NCBI GenBank assembly: GCA_046295655.1
Contig: JBKBMT010000021.1
Location: 1 to 38,796 of the forward strand
DNA from: JBKBMT01 sp046295655
Lineage (GTDB): Bacteria > Pseudomonadota > Alphaproteobacteria > Rhodobacterales > Rhodobacteraceae
Reading direction: 5' to 3'
DNA: 38,796 nucleotides
Position numbers and translations under genes: made by a program. Below, piece after piece: positions 16,585 through 25,045 of this stretch (position 1 is the stretch's first letter; every line of letters begins with the position of its first letter). The notes beneath the pieces are model-generated. The model did no database searches, had not been told where the DNA came from, and was given only the letters and a program-made list of their open reading frames with translations.

Positions 16585-17363
16585 GCCCTCCGGGACGCAT
16601 TGTCTGTCTGACCGAGGAAACGGTCGAAACGCTCTATCTGCTGGGGGAATCGCACCGGATCGTCGGCGTCTCGGGCTATGCCGTACGTCCGCCGCAGGTC
16701 CGGCGGGAAAAGCCGCGGGTCGGTGCCTTCACCTCGGCCGACATTCCCAGGATCTTGGCTCTCGCGCCGGATCTTGTCCTGACCTTCTCGGACCTTCAGG
16801 CCGAGATTGCCGCCGAACTGATCCGGTCGGGCATCGAGGTCCATGCCTTCAACCAGCGAGACATCGCCGGCATCCTGCGGATGATCCGCCGTCTCGGCGC
16901 CCTGGTCGGCGCCGCTGGTCGGGCCGAGGCGCTGGCTGCCAGCTACGAGGCGCGGATCGCCGCGATCGCGGCGATTTCGCGCCCGTGCCGGCCGCGGGTC
17001 TGGTTCGAGGAGTGGGACGAGCCCCTGATCTCGTGCATCGGCTGGGTTTCGGAACTGGTCGAGATTGCGGGCGGTCGCGATGTCTTTGCCGATCTCGCCC
17101 GGCAGAAGGCGGCCCGCGACCGCATCGTGACGCCCGAGGCCGTCATTGCCGCGGCACCGCAGGTCATCCTGGCCTCCTGGTGCGGCAAGAAGGTGCGCCC
17201 GGCGCGCATAGCGGGGCGGCCGGGCTGGCACTCTGTTCCCGCTGTCGCAGAGGGGCGCATCCACGAGATAAAGTCGCCGCTGATCCTGCAACCGGGTCCG
17301 GCCGCGTTGACCGACGGGCTGGACGCCATCCTTGCCGCGCTCTGGGGAGAAAGCCCGGGTTGA
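16581..17363 (+). CDS. Second BtuF-like cobalamin-binding protein, no signal peptide
   Basis: A 260-residue protein of the periplasmic B12/iron-siderophore binding fold. It has RIVCLTEETVETLYLLG at 6-22, RVGAFTSADIPRILALAPDLVLTF (about 46-69), and a WFEEWDEPLISCIGWVSELVEIAGG stretch at about 141-165. The GTG start at 16581 overlaps the btuD stop (GTGA). Unlike the btuF-like gene at 13940, the N-terminus goes straight into the first beta strand, with no hydrophobic leader and no lipobox. Known cobalamin-binding relatives annotated without signals exist, so this could be a cytoplasmic corrinoid binder or a protein exported from a missed start. Its place at the end of the riboswitch operon ties it to B12. 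Confidence 0.82.
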   Translation: MSPPGRIVCLTEETVETLYLLGESHRIVGVSGYAVRPPQVRREKPRVGAFTSADIPRILALAPDLVLTFSDLQAEIAAELIRSGIEVHAFNQRDIAGILRMIRRLGALVGAAGRAEALAASYEARIAAIAAISRPCRPRVWFEEWDEPLISCIGWVSELVEIAGGRDVFADLARQKAARDRIVTPEAVIAAAPQVILASWCGKKVRPARIAGRPGWHSVPAVAEGRIHEIKSPLILQPGPAALTDGLDAILAALWGESPG

Positions 17364-17394
17364 CGGCAGGTCGCCGAACGGTCAGCCTCGCGCC

Positions 17395-18135
17395 ATGTTC
17401 CCGATCCGCGATCATAACCCGTCTGGCCGGACGCCCTGGGTCACCTGGGCGCTGATGGCGGTCAACATCCTCGTGTTCCTGCTGACCTGGCCGTTGATGG
17501 GCGACTATCAGATGGCCGCGGTGTTCGACGAGTTCGGCATCGTGCCGGGGCGTGTGCTGCAGTCGGGCGAGTGGCACACGGTCCTGACCTCGATGTTCCT
17601 GCATGCCGGCTGGTTCCACATCATCGGCAACATGCTGTTCCTGTGGATCTTCGGCGACAACATGGAGGATGCGCTGGGGCATGTCAGGTTCCTCGGGTTC
17701 TACCTGCTGTCCGGGCTCGCGGCGGCCTTCCTGCAGATTGCGGCCGATCCCGCCTCGCCGATCCCGATGGTCGGCGCCTCCGGGGCGATCGCCGGCGTGC
17801 TGGGGGGGTATCTGCTGCTCTATCCGAAGGCCCGGGTCGATGTGCTGATCATCTTCATCATCTTCTTCCGCATCTTCCCGGTGCCGGCCTGGATCATGCT
17901 GGGGCTGTGGTTCGCCTTCCAGGTGATCGGCGGATGGGCTGCGCCCACGGACGAGGGCGGGGTCGCCTACTGGGCCCATGCGGGGGGGTTCGCGGCCGGG
18001 TTCCTGCTGACGATCCCGGTCTGGCTGCGCCTCGGGGGTCCCGCCTTCTGGGCCCGCCACCACGGCGAACCGCCGCACCCGGAGGCGCAGTATCGCTGGG
18101 CGAAAAGCTCGGTCCCGCGCGTCCCGCGCCGATAG
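17395..18135 (+). CDS. Rhomboid-family intramembrane serine protease
   Basis: Membrane protease that cuts transmembrane helices of other proteins. The 246-residue protein has about six hydrophobic segments. The catalytic Ser129 is in MVGASGAIAG (GxSx) and the catalytic His195 in AYWAHAGGFAAGFL. It has the family stretch MFLHAGWFHIIGNMLFLWIFGD (about 67-88) with the conserved HxxxN. The ATG at 17395 gives a normal N-terminus, 31 bases after the B12-binding-like gene, but no strong ribosome site is visible. It may be read from the B12 operon transcript. A functional tie to B12 is not implied. Confidence 0.9.
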   Translation: MFPIRDHNPSGRTPWVTWALMAVNILVFLLTWPLMGDYQMAAVFDEFGIVPGRVLQSGEWHTVLTSMFLHAGWFHIIGNMLFLWIFGDNMEDALGHVRFLGFYLLSGLAAAFLQIAADPASPIPMVGASGAIAGVLGGYLLLYPKARVDVLIIFIIFFRIFPVPAWIMLGLWFAFQVIGGWAAPTDEGGVAYWAHAGGFAAGFLLTIPVWLRLGGPAFWARHHGEPPHPEAQYRWAKSSVPRVPRR

Positions 18136-18161
18136 GCCCCGCGGCACAGTCCGGCGGGTTC

Positions 18162-18193
18162 CCGGACCCGGCGCGGGCGCGATGGGGGTCCGG
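18162..18193. terminator. Candidate bidirectional terminator
   Basis: CCGGACCC (18162-18169) pairs perfectly with GGGTCCGG (18186-18193) around a 16-base loop between the converging rhomboid and suhB genes. No T-tract follows on either strand. Confidence 0.4.
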
Positions 18194-18200
18194 ACCGGCC

Positions 18201-18992
18201 TCAGTTGCCGCGGATGATCCCCATGAACCCGTCGAACAGGTTCGCGTTGGCGGCGATGACCGACCCGGTTTCGAGAATGTCCTCGCCGTTGCGGACCGGC
18301 GCGGCCATCCCGCCCGCCTCGCGCACCAGGATCAGGCCGGCCGCAAGATCCCAGGCCGATATGCCCCGCTCCCAGTAGCCGTCGTAGCGACCCGCGGCGA
18401 CATAGGCGAGGTCGAGCGAGGCCGCGCCCCATCGCCGCACACCGGCGCAGACCGGCATCAGCCGCGCCAGATCGTCGAGCGTTTCGGTCAGCGCCGACCG
18501 GCCGCCGAACGGCACCCCGGTCGCGAAGATCGCTTCCGACATCGTCTTGCGTCCCGACACGCGCAGGCGGCGGTTGTCGTTCAGCCAGGCGCCCTGGCCC
18601 TTTTCGGCGATGAACATCTCGTCCTTGGCCGGATCGTAGATCACGCCGGCCACGATCTCGCCCTTGTGTTCCAGAGCCACCGAGATCGCCCAGTGGGGAA
18701 GCCCGTGCAGGAAGTTCGTGGTGCCATCCAGCGGATCGACGACCCAGCGCCGGGTCGGGTCGGCGCCGGCGGTCTGGCCGGTCTCCTCGCCCAGCCAGCC
18801 ATAGTTCGGGCGGGCCCCGAGCAGTTCCTCGCGCAGGATCCGTTCGGTCTCGCGGTCGGCGCGGCTGACGAAGTCGCCCGGACCCTTGGCCGAGACCTGG
18901 AGGTTCTCGACCTCGCGGAAGTCCTTGACCAGACTGCGTGCGGCCCGGCGCACGGCCTTGACCATGAGGTTGAGGTTGGCGCTGCGCTGCAT
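18201..18992 (-). CDS. suhB: Inositol monophosphatase family protein (SuhB)
   Basis: A magnesium-dependent phosphatase of the IMPase/SuhB family, 263 residues. Metal ligands are visible in GWLGEETG (Glu69/70), WVVDPLDGTTNF (Asp86, Asp89) and AWDLAAG (about 217-223). Length matches SuhB (267 in E. coli). AGGAG precedes ATG 18992. SuhB proteins dephosphorylate inositol phosphates in vitro and also act with the rRNA antitermination complex. Which role applies here cannot be read from sequence. It is monocistronic, divergent from trkA with a 128-base gap. Confidence 0.92.
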   Translation of the reverse strand: MQRSANLNLMVKAVRRAARSLVKDFREVENLQVSAKGPGDFVSRADRETERILREELLGARPNYGWLGEETGQTAGADPTRRWVVDPLDGTTNFLHGLPHWAISVALEHKGEIVAGVIYDPAKDEMFIAEKGQGAWLNDNRRLRVSGRKTMSEAIFATGVPFGGRSALTETLDDLARLMPVCAGVRRWGAASLDLAYVAAGRYDGYWERGISAWDLAAGLILVREAGGMAAPVRNGEDILETGSVIAANANLFDGFMGIIRGN

Positions 18993-19120
18993 CGCGGTCT
19001 CCTGCGTCTCCGGCCCGGGGGTATAGGGGGCCCCCTGCCGGATGTGAAGGGGGCCAGATTGACCGGCCGGCCGCCATCTGCCATGCAGGAACGCCGGCGA
19101 GGCAGCGAAGGGCGCGGTCC

Positions 19121-20497
19121 ATGAAGGTCATCATCTGCGGTGCGGGGCAGGTGGGCTGGCAGATCGCCCGGCATCTTGCCAGCGAGCGCAACGACGTCAC
19201 CATCGTGGACAACAACACCGAACTGGTGCGCCGGGCCTCGGACACGCTGGATGTCCAGGGTATCGCCGGTTTCGCCTCTTGGCCGTCGGTGCTGGAACGG
19301 GCGGGTGCGCGCGATGCGGACATGATCATCGCCGCCACCCATTCGGACGAGGTGAACATGGTCACCTGCCAGGTGGCCCATTCGATCTTCTCGGTGCCGC
19401 GCAAGATCGCGCGGCTGCGCGCCAGCGCCTATCTGGAGGCGATCCACGCCGATCTCTACCGACGCGATCACCTGCCGATCGACGTTGTGATCAGCCCCGA
19501 ACGCGAGGTGGCCCAGGCCGCCCTCCAGCGCATCGCCGCCCCCGCGACCTTCGACACCGAGGCCTTCATGGACGGCCGCGCGCAGCTTCTCGGCCTGGCG
19601 CTGGACGAGGACTGCCCGGTTCTGGACACGCCCCTTCGGCAGCTGACCGAACTGTTCTCGACCTTGCGCGCCATCGTCGTCGGAGTGCGCCGCGCCGGCC
19701 GGCTGTTCGCGCCCGAACCGGGGGACCAGCTGTTCGCCGAGGACCGCATCTACGTCTTTTCCCATGTGGACGACGTCAAGCGGACGCTCGAGATCTTCGG
19801 CAAGTCCACGCGCAAGCAGGAACGCATCGTGGTGATCGGCGGGGGCAACGTGGGTCTGGCGGTGGCGCAGCGGCTCGAGGCGCGGACCGACCGGGTGCGG
19901 GTCAAGATGATCGAGCGCAGCCGGGAACGAGCCGAGGCGGCGGCGGATGCGCTGGAACGGACCATCGTGCTGAACGGAGACGGTCTGTCGATGGAGATGC
20001 TGGAGGAGGCCGACATCGACCTCGCCGATGCCGTTCTGGCCGTGACCGACGACGACAAGACCAACCTCCTTGCCTCGGTTCGGGCCAAGCAGGCAGGCTG
20101 CCGCATGGCGATCGCTCTGATCAACGACCCGACCATGGTGCCGCTGATCGGCGCGCTGGACATCGACGCCTACATCAACCCGCGCGCCACGACCGTCTCT
20201 TCGATCCTGCGGCATGTGCGCCACGGCCGGGTCCGCGCGGTCTATTCGATCGGCGATGCCGAGGCCGAGGTGATCGAGGCGCAGGTCCTGTCCACCTCGC
20301 CCCTTGCCGGCCGTCTGGTGCGGGAGATCGCGTTTCCCGAGGGGGTTCTGGTCGGGGCGGTGATGAAGGGCCGCGAGGTCCTGCGGCCGGTGGGCGACCT
20401 GCGGATCGAGGAGGGCGATGTCGTCGCGCTGTTCGCCATGGCCGGGGACATTCCCGAGGTGGAGCGGCTGTTGCAGGTCTCCATCGACTACTTCTAG
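19121..20497 (+). CDS. trkA: Trk potassium uptake regulatory subunit TrkA
   Basis: Cytoplasmic NAD-binding gating subunit of the Trk K+ channel/transporter. The 458-residue protein has two RCK modules in tandem: the first Rossmann motif GAGQVG at 7-12 with VDNN at the end of strand 2, and the second IGGGNVG at about 239-245. Each is followed by a TrkA-C ligand-binding lobe, and IEEGDVVALFA lies near the end. Length equals E. coli TrkA (458). It is followed two bases later by trkH. Potassium import in the Trk system needs both, so this is a complete two-gene unit. Confidence 0.95.
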   Translation: MKVIICGAGQVGWQIARHLASERNDVTIVDNNTELVRRASDTLDVQGIAGFASWPSVLERAGARDADMIIAATHSDEVNMVTCQVAHSIFSVPRKIARLRASAYLEAIHADLYRRDHLPIDVVISPEREVAQAALQRIAAPATFDTEAFMDGRAQLLGLALDEDCPVLDTPLRQLTELFSTLRAIVVGVRRAGRLFAPEPGDQLFAEDRIYVFSHVDDVKRTLEIFGKSTRKQERIVVIGGGNVGLAVAQRLEARTDRVRVKMIERSRERAEAAADALERTIVLNGDGLSMEMLEEADIDLADAVLAVTDDDKTNLLASVRAKQAGCRMAIALINDPTMVPLIGALDIDAYINPRATTVSSILRHVRHGRVRAVYSIGDAEAEVIEAQVLSTSPLAGRLVREIAFPEGVLVGAVMKGREVLRPVGDLRIEEGDVVALFAMAGDIPEVERLLQVSIDYF

Positions 20498-20499
20498 AC

Positions 20500-22020
20500 A
20501 TGCGCCGGCTGCTGGACCTGCCGTTCCTGGTGATCCTGATGGGGATCGGCGCGGCGGCGATGTATGTGCCGGCGGTGCATGCGCTGGCAATCCGGCAGCA
20601 TGCGGTGAGTCGGGCCTTCTTCTATTCGGGCACGCTGTTCCTGATCCTCGCGGCGATGCTGGCCATAGCGACGCTGAACCACCGCCCGCGCAACGCGGTC
20701 CGCAGCCATCTGGTGGCGCTGCCGCTGGCCTATCTGCTGCTGCCGGTGATGCTGACCGTGCCCTTCGTCGAGGCAGTGCGCGACACCACGTTCCTGAACG
20801 CCTGGTTCGAGATGGTCTCGTGCTTCACCACGACCGGCGCCACACTATACGACGCGCCCGGCCGGCTGCCTCCGTCGGTGCACCTGTGGCGCGGGCTGGT
20901 GGGCTGGATGGGCGGCTTCTTCGTCCTGGTGACGGCGGCCGCGATCCTTGCGCCGCTCAACCTCGGCGGTTTCGAGGTGCTTGAGCCAGGGTCGGTCGGC
21001 CGGTCGGGCCTCGGGGTCGGGCAGGTGGACCGGCTTGCCGATCCGTCGGACCGGCTCGTGCATCACACCATTGTCCTGCTGCCCGCCTATGCGGGGGTCA
21101 CGGCCGTCCTGTGGGTCGGGCTGCTGATCGCGGGGGACAGCGGCCTTGTCGCGCTCATGCATGCCATGGCGGTGCTGTCGACCAGCGCAATCTCGCCCCT
21201 GCCCCAGGGGATCACCGCCGCCCCGTCGGGCTTTGCCGGCGAAGTGCTGGTGTTTCTCGGCCTCTGTGTGGCCGTGACCCGGCGCAGCCTTCCCGGTGGC
21301 GTGCGCATCGACAGCCGGCCCCAGCTGCGCCGCGATCCCGAGATCCGCATGGCCATGTTCTTCTGCCTGACCGTGCCCGCGGCGCTGTTCCTTCGCCACT
21401 GGCTGGGCGCGATCGACAGCGACCTGCCCGACGATGCCGCCATGGCGGTCGAAGCGCTGTGGGGGGCGGCATTCACCGTGCTGTCCTTCCTGACCACGAC
21501 CGGTTTCGAATCCGCCGGCTGGCACGACGCCCGGATCTGGTCGGGGCTGGAGACGCCGGGGCTGATCCTGCTGGGCCTTGCGATGATGGGCGGCGGCGTC
21601 GCGACCACGGCGGGCGGGGTCAAGCTGTTCCGGGTCTATGCACTCTACAAGCTGGGGCGGCGCGAGATGGAGCGGCTGGCCGAACCGCATTCCGTGGGCG
21701 GCGGTGGTGTGATCGCGCGGCGGCTGCGCAACGAGGGGGCATTCCTGGCCTTCATCTTCTTCATGCTGTTCGCGCTGACCCTGGGCGCCATGAACCTCGC
21801 CCTCGCGCTGGCGGGCCTCGGGTTCGAGCGGGCGCTCGTGCTGTCGGTGGCCGCGTTGACGACCACCGGGCCGCTGGCCCACGCGGCCACCGGTGCGGTG
21901 CAGGGCTATGGCGCGCTGGGCGATGCGGCAAAGATCATCCTGGCCGCCGGCATGGTGCTGGGGCGCCTCGAGACGGTGGTGCTTCTGGCGCTGCTTCTGC
22001 CGCGGACCTGGCGACGCTGA
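20500..22020 (+). CDS. trkH: Trk potassium transporter membrane subunit TrkH
   Basis: Pore-forming subunit, 506 residues (E. coli 483). The four pore-loop repeats of the SKT superfamily are visible: CFTTTGATL (about 108-116), STSAISP (about 227-233), LTTTGFES (about 333-340) and LTTTGP near 448. The Gly of repeat 2 is replaced by Ala, as tolerated in TrkH. The gate loop region GLAMMGGGVATTAGGVK lies at about 362-378. ATG 20500 is two bases after the trkA stop. A short terminator-like stem lies 20 bases past the stop. Confidence 0.93.
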   Translation: MRRLLDLPFLVILMGIGAAAMYVPAVHALAIRQHAVSRAFFYSGTLFLILAAMLAIATLNHRPRNAVRSHLVALPLAYLLLPVMLTVPFVEAVRDTTFLNAWFEMVSCFTTTGATLYDAPGRLPPSVHLWRGLVGWMGGFFVLVTAAAILAPLNLGGFEVLEPGSVGRSGLGVGQVDRLADPSDRLVHHTIVLLPAYAGVTAVLWVGLLIAGDSGLVALMHAMAVLSTSAISPLPQGITAAPSGFAGEVLVFLGLCVAVTRRSLPGGVRIDSRPQLRRDPEIRMAMFFCLTVPAALFLRHWLGAIDSDLPDDAAMAVEALWGAAFTVLSFLTTTGFESAGWHDARIWSGLETPGLILLGLAMMGGGVATTAGGVKLFRVYALYKLGRREMERLAEPHSVGGGGVIARRLRNEGAFLAFIFFMLFALTLGAMNLALALAGLGFERALVLSVAALTTTGPLAHAATGAVQGYGALGDAAKIILAAGMVLGRLETVVLLALLLPRTWRR

Positions 22021-22039
22021 GCGCGACCGCCGGAATTAG

Positions 22040-22059
22040 GTCCGTAACGGACTGTTTTT
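22040..22059 (+). terminator. Rho-independent terminator after trkAH
   Basis: GTCCG (22040-22044), loop TAA, CGGAC (22048-22052), then TGTTTTT. The stem is short, five to six pairs, but it has the T-tract that the other hairpins in this window lack. It separates trkH from hfq, so hfq probably has its own promoter in 22060-22161. Confidence 0.6.
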
Positions 22060-22161
22060 CGTGCTGGAATCTACCCGACTCCCGTTGCATGATGCGGCCA
22101 CCGCCACCGGGAGGGAACCGCGGTAACTGGCGTCGCGAACGAAACAAAGGCAAGAAAAGAC

Positions 22162-22395
22162 ATGGCCGCCGACAAACAGAACTTGCAGGATGCGTTTCTG
22201 AACCATGTCCGAAAGGGCAAGGTTCCGGTCACGATCTTCCTGATCAACGGGGTCAAGCTGCAGGGCGTGATTACCTGGTTTGACAACTTCTGCGTCCTGT
22301 TGCGGCGGGACGGTCAGTCGCAGCTTGTCTACAAGCATGCGATCTCGACCATCATGCCCGGTCAGCCGATCAACCTCTACGAAGGCGACGATTGA
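22162..22395 (+). CDS. hfq: RNA chaperone Hfq
   Basis: Hexameric Sm-like protein that pairs small RNAs with mRNAs. The 77-residue protein has the Sm1 motif (VPVTIFLINGVKLQGVITWF, 21-40) and the Sm2 motif YKHAISTI (57-64). Gln8 for proximal-face RNA binding is present. The acidic short tail NLYEGDD is typical of alphaproteobacterial Hfq, which lacks the long C-terminal extension of E. coli. Its stop overlaps the TTG start of hflX, an arrangement conserved in proteobacteria. Confidence 0.97.
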   Translation: MAADKQNLQDAFLNHVRKGKVPVTIFLINGVKLQGVITWFDNFCVLLRRDGQSQLVYKHAISTIMPGQPINLYEGDD

Positions 22396-23684
22396 CGACG
22401 CCCGACGGCGGAACCGGGGCGGGCAGCATGCGCGCCTTCGTGCTGCATCCCGACATCCGCACGCAGCCCGGCCGGCGCGAACCCGGGTTCAGACTTGCCG
22501 AAGCCGTGTCGCTGGCCGCCGCCCTGCCGGGGATCGAGGTCGTCGGGGCCGAGATCGTCCGCCTGCCGCGGGCCCAGCCGGGCCGGTTGTTCGGGTCCGG
22601 CAAGGTGGCGGAACTCGGCGCGCGGCTGAAGGAGGCCGGGGTCGGGCTGGTGCTGGTGGACGGGCCGGTGACCCCCGTGCAGCAGCGCAACCTCGAGAAG
22701 GACTGGGGCGTGAAGCTTCTGGACCGGACCGGCCTGATCCTCGAGATCTTCGCCGACCGCGCCCGGACCCGCGAAGGGGTGATGCAGGTCGAACTGGCGG
22801 CGCTCAGCTATCAGCGCACGCGGCTGGTGCGGGCCTGGACCCACCTTGAACGCCAGCGCGGCGGTCTGGGCTTCGTCGGTGGACCCGGCGAGACACAGAT
22901 CGAGGCCGACCGTCGGGCGATCGACGAACAGATCCTGCGCCTGCGCCGGCAACTGGACAGGGTGGTGCGGACGCGTGAGCTGCACCGCGCCGCGCGCCGC
23001 AAGGTCCCGTTCCCGGTGGTCGCGCTGGTCGGCTATACCAACGCGGGAAAGTCCACCCTGTTCAACCGTCTGACCGGGGCAGACGTTCTGGCGAAGGACA
23101 TGCTGTTCGCCACTCTCGATCCGACCATGCGGGGCATCGTCCTGCCGTCCGGCCGCCGGGCCATCCTGTCCGACACCGTGGGGTTCATCAGCGATTTGCC
23201 GACCCAGCTGGTCGCCGCCTTCCGCGCCACCCTGGAAGAGGTGCTGGAGGCCGATCTGATCCTGCACGTGCGCGACATCAGCCACCCCGAGACCGAGACG
23301 CAGGCCGCCGATGTTGCGGCGATCCTGTCCGATCTCGGAGTCGGCCCGGATGTGCCGCTGATCGAGGTCTGGAACAAGCTGGATCTCGTGCCCGAGGTCC
23401 CGCGTGCGGCGCTTCTGGCCGCAGCGGCCCGGCAGCCGGCGGTGCGCCCGATTTCCGCCCTGACCGGCGAGGGGATCGCGGGGCTGCTTGATGCCGTGTC
23501 GGAGGCGCTCGCGGAAGAAACGCGCGATGCGGTGGTCGAACTGACGTTCGGTCAGGGGCGCAGCCGCGCCTGGCTGCACGATCGCGGTCTGGTCAGGTCC
23601 GAGACCGAGACCGACGGCGGCTGGCGGCTCGATGTGCGCTGGACCGGCCGCCAGGCAGCCGAATTCGAAGCCCTGCGCGACTGA
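22392..23684 (+). CDS. hflX: GTPase HflX
   Basis: Ribosome-associated GTPase that splits stalled or hibernating ribosomes. The N-terminal domain has the HflX signature PGRLFGSGKVAEL (63-75) and GGLGFVGGPGETQIE (about 157-171). The G domain has G1 GYTNAGKS (214-221), G3 DTVGFI and G4 NKLD. Starting at TTG 22392, which overlaps the hfq stop as TTGA with GAAGG upstream, gives 430 residues. ATG 22428 would give 418 and is possible. Convergent with the next gene, six bases apart. Confidence 0.93.
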   Translation: MTTPDGGTGAGSMRAFVLHPDIRTQPGRREPGFRLAEAVSLAAALPGIEVVGAEIVRLPRAQPGRLFGSGKVAELGARLKEAGVGLVLVDGPVTPVQQRNLEKDWGVKLLDRTGLILEIFADRARTREGVMQVELAALSYQRTRLVRAWTHLERQRGGLGFVGGPGETQIEADRRAIDEQILRLRRQLDRVVRTRELHRAARRKVPFPVVALVGYTNAGKSTLFNRLTGADVLAKDMLFATLDPTMRGIVLPSGRRAILSDTVGFISDLPTQLVAAFRATLEEVLEADLILHVRDISHPETETQAADVAAILSDLGVGPDVPLIEVWNKLDLVPEVPRAALLAAAARQPAVRPISALTGEGIAGLLDAVSEALAEETRDAVVELTFGQGRSRAWLHDRGLVRSETETDGGWRLDVRWTGRQAAEFEALRD

Positions 23685-23690
23685 GCCGCG

Positions 23691-24110
23691 CTAGCCCGGG
23701 CCGGGCTGAAGGATGGCCCATTTCAGACCGAACGGATCCTGCAGGAGCCCCCAATCGTCGCCCCAGAACTGCCGCTCGTAGGGCATGACCACGCTGCATC
23801 CCGCCGCGACCGCCCGATCCCACCAGCCGCGACCGTCCTCGACCACCAGTTGCAGATGGCCGAATTCCGTCGCCGGGCCGGGTCCGTTGCCGGGATGGTC
23901 GGTCATCATCAGCGCCCCCCCGTTGATCGCGACCTGCACATGCATCATCCGCCCCGGGGCCTCTGCATCGGGCATACGCCCGAGGTCCGTCGCTCCGAAG
24001 GCACGGGCGTAGAAGTCGGCTGCCTCGGCGCTGCGGCCGCCCATCGCCAGATAGGGGATCACGCCCTGCATCGTGCGGGCATCGGGTCGATCGCTCGGCA
24101 TGTCGGTCAT
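23691..24110 (-). CDS. VOC-family (glyoxalase/PhnB-like) protein
   Basis: A 139-residue protein of the vicinal oxygen chelate fold, closest in look to the PhnB-like group: VIPYLAMGGRSAEAADFYARAFGA at the N-terminus, a HVQVAINGGALMMTDH strand-loop, HLQLVVED, and the closing DPFGLKWAI. Start ATG 24110 is preferred over a longer frame because AAGGAG lies just upstream. It is second in a leftward pair after the DUF1428 gene, 39 bases apart. No metal-site assignment or reaction can be made with certainty. Confidence 0.85.
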   Translation of the reverse strand: MTDMPSDRPDARTMQGVIPYLAMGGRSAEAADFYARAFGATDLGRMPDAEAPGRMMHVQVAINGGALMMTDHPGNGPGPATEFGHLQLVVEDGRGWWDRAVAAGCSVVMPYERQFWGDDWGLLQDPFGLKWAILQPGPG

Positions 24111-24149
24111 TGTCGGTCTCCTTCGGGCGGGCGACGGCACCGTTCAGTG

Positions 24150-24503
24150 TCAGGCATCGAGGATCATCCGGAAGCCGCCATAGATCAGCCGCTTGCCGTC
24201 GAACGGCATTTCCATCGCGCCATCTGCAAAGCGCGGATCGGTGCGGGCCTTTTCCCATGCCGCGTTGCGCACCTCGCGAGAGGGCCAGAGGATCCAGGAG
24301 AACACCACCGTCTCGCCCGGCTGGCATTTCACCGCCATCGGAAACGAGGTGAGCTTGCCGTCCGGGACATCGTCGCCCCAGCATTCCACGACCTGGAGCG
24401 CGCCATGCTCGCGAAAGACCGCCGCCGCCGTCTGGGCATGGGCGCGATAGGCCTCTCTGTTGCCGTCAGGCACCGCGGCCACGAAACCGTCCACGTAGTG
24501 CAT
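24150..24503 (-). CDS. DUF1428 (YbaA-like) family protein
   Basis: A 117-residue protein matching the DUF1428/YbaA family: MHYVDGFVAAVP at the start, then YRAHAQTAAAVFREHGALQVVECWGDDVPDGK-type sequence and the end block KRLIYGGFRMIL. The fold is a dimeric alpha/beta barrel. GGGAGGAG lies just before ATG 24503. It is the first gene of the pair transcribed away from the MarR regulator, with 44 bases between the two starts, so MarR control is likely. Function in the family is unknown. Confidence 0.87.
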   Translation of the reverse strand: MHYVDGFVAAVPDGNREAYRAHAQTAAAVFREHGALQVVECWGDDVPDGKLTSFPMAVKCQPGETVVFSWILWPSREVRNAAWEKARTDPRFADGAMEMPFDGKRLIYGGFRMILDA

Positions 24504-24521
24504 CGCGACTCCTCCCGTCGG

Positions 24522-24545
24522 TTGACATGGTAAGTTGATATCAAC
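24522..24545. promoter_or_regulatory. MarR operator and candidate promoter element
   Basis: A perfect 12-bp palindrome GTTGATATCAAC occupies 24534-24545, only two bases before the MarR ATG. It has the TTGATATCAA core often seen at MarR-family sites. TTGACA at 24522-24527 with CATATG 17 bases later could be the rightward promoter. If so, transcription would begin near 24557, an in-frame ATG, implying a leaderless mRNA. The palindrome is seen directly; the rest is inference. Confidence 0.6.
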
Positions 24546-24547
24546 AT

Positions 24548-25045
24548 ATGAGCTCCATGTCGAGCGAGGAACGTCTGGATTCCGGGATCGTCCGCCATGT
24601 GGCGACAACCTGCCTGTGCCTGCACGCGCACCGCGCCGCGCGCGCACTGGGCCGTCTGTTCGACAGCGCGCTTCGCCCTCACGGCCTGACCAACGGGCAG
24701 TTCTCGCTGCTGATGGCGCTGAACCGCGATGTGCCGCCGACGATCGGGCAGGTTGCACCATTCCTCGCCATGGACCGGACGTCGCTGACCGCGGCCCTGA
24801 AGCCCCTCGAACGGCGCGGACTGGTGCAGGTCGGGCCGGGCGAGAAGGACCGGCGCAGCCGCGTGGTGACGATCACGCCGGCCGGTATCGCGGCGTTGCG
24901 TGCCGCCCTGCCGACCTGGGCCGCGACCCAGGCCCGGGTTGATGCGGCATTGGGGGATGGCATGTCCGAGATGCTGCGCGCCGGGCTGCGGCCGCTGCCC
25001 TCGGCGCTGACGGCGCGATCTCAGCCCGACAGGACGCCGGAATAG
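24548..25045 (+). CDS. MarR-family transcriptional regulator
   Basis: A 165-residue winged-helix repressor. The recognition part is PTIGQVAPFLAMDRTSLTAALKPLERRGLV (about 63-92), followed by the wing with GEKDRRSRVVTITPAG, the DxRxxxxxLT-type signature of MarR. Cys19 and Cys21 lie in the N-terminal helix (TTCLCLH) and might sense oxidants, but this is a guess. ATG 24548 is the first start, and ATG 24557 is three codons in. Divergent from DUF1428-VOC with the palindrome between. Its last 25 bases overlap the end of the convergent ligase gene. Confidence 0.88.
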   Translation: MSSMSSEERLDSGIVRHVATTCLCLHAHRAARALGRLFDSALRPHGLTNGQFSLLMALNRDVPPTIGQVAPFLAMDRTSLTAALKPLERRGLVQVGPGEKDRRSRVVTITPAGIAALRAALPTWAATQARVDAALGDGMSEMLRAGLRPLPSALTARSQPDRTPE

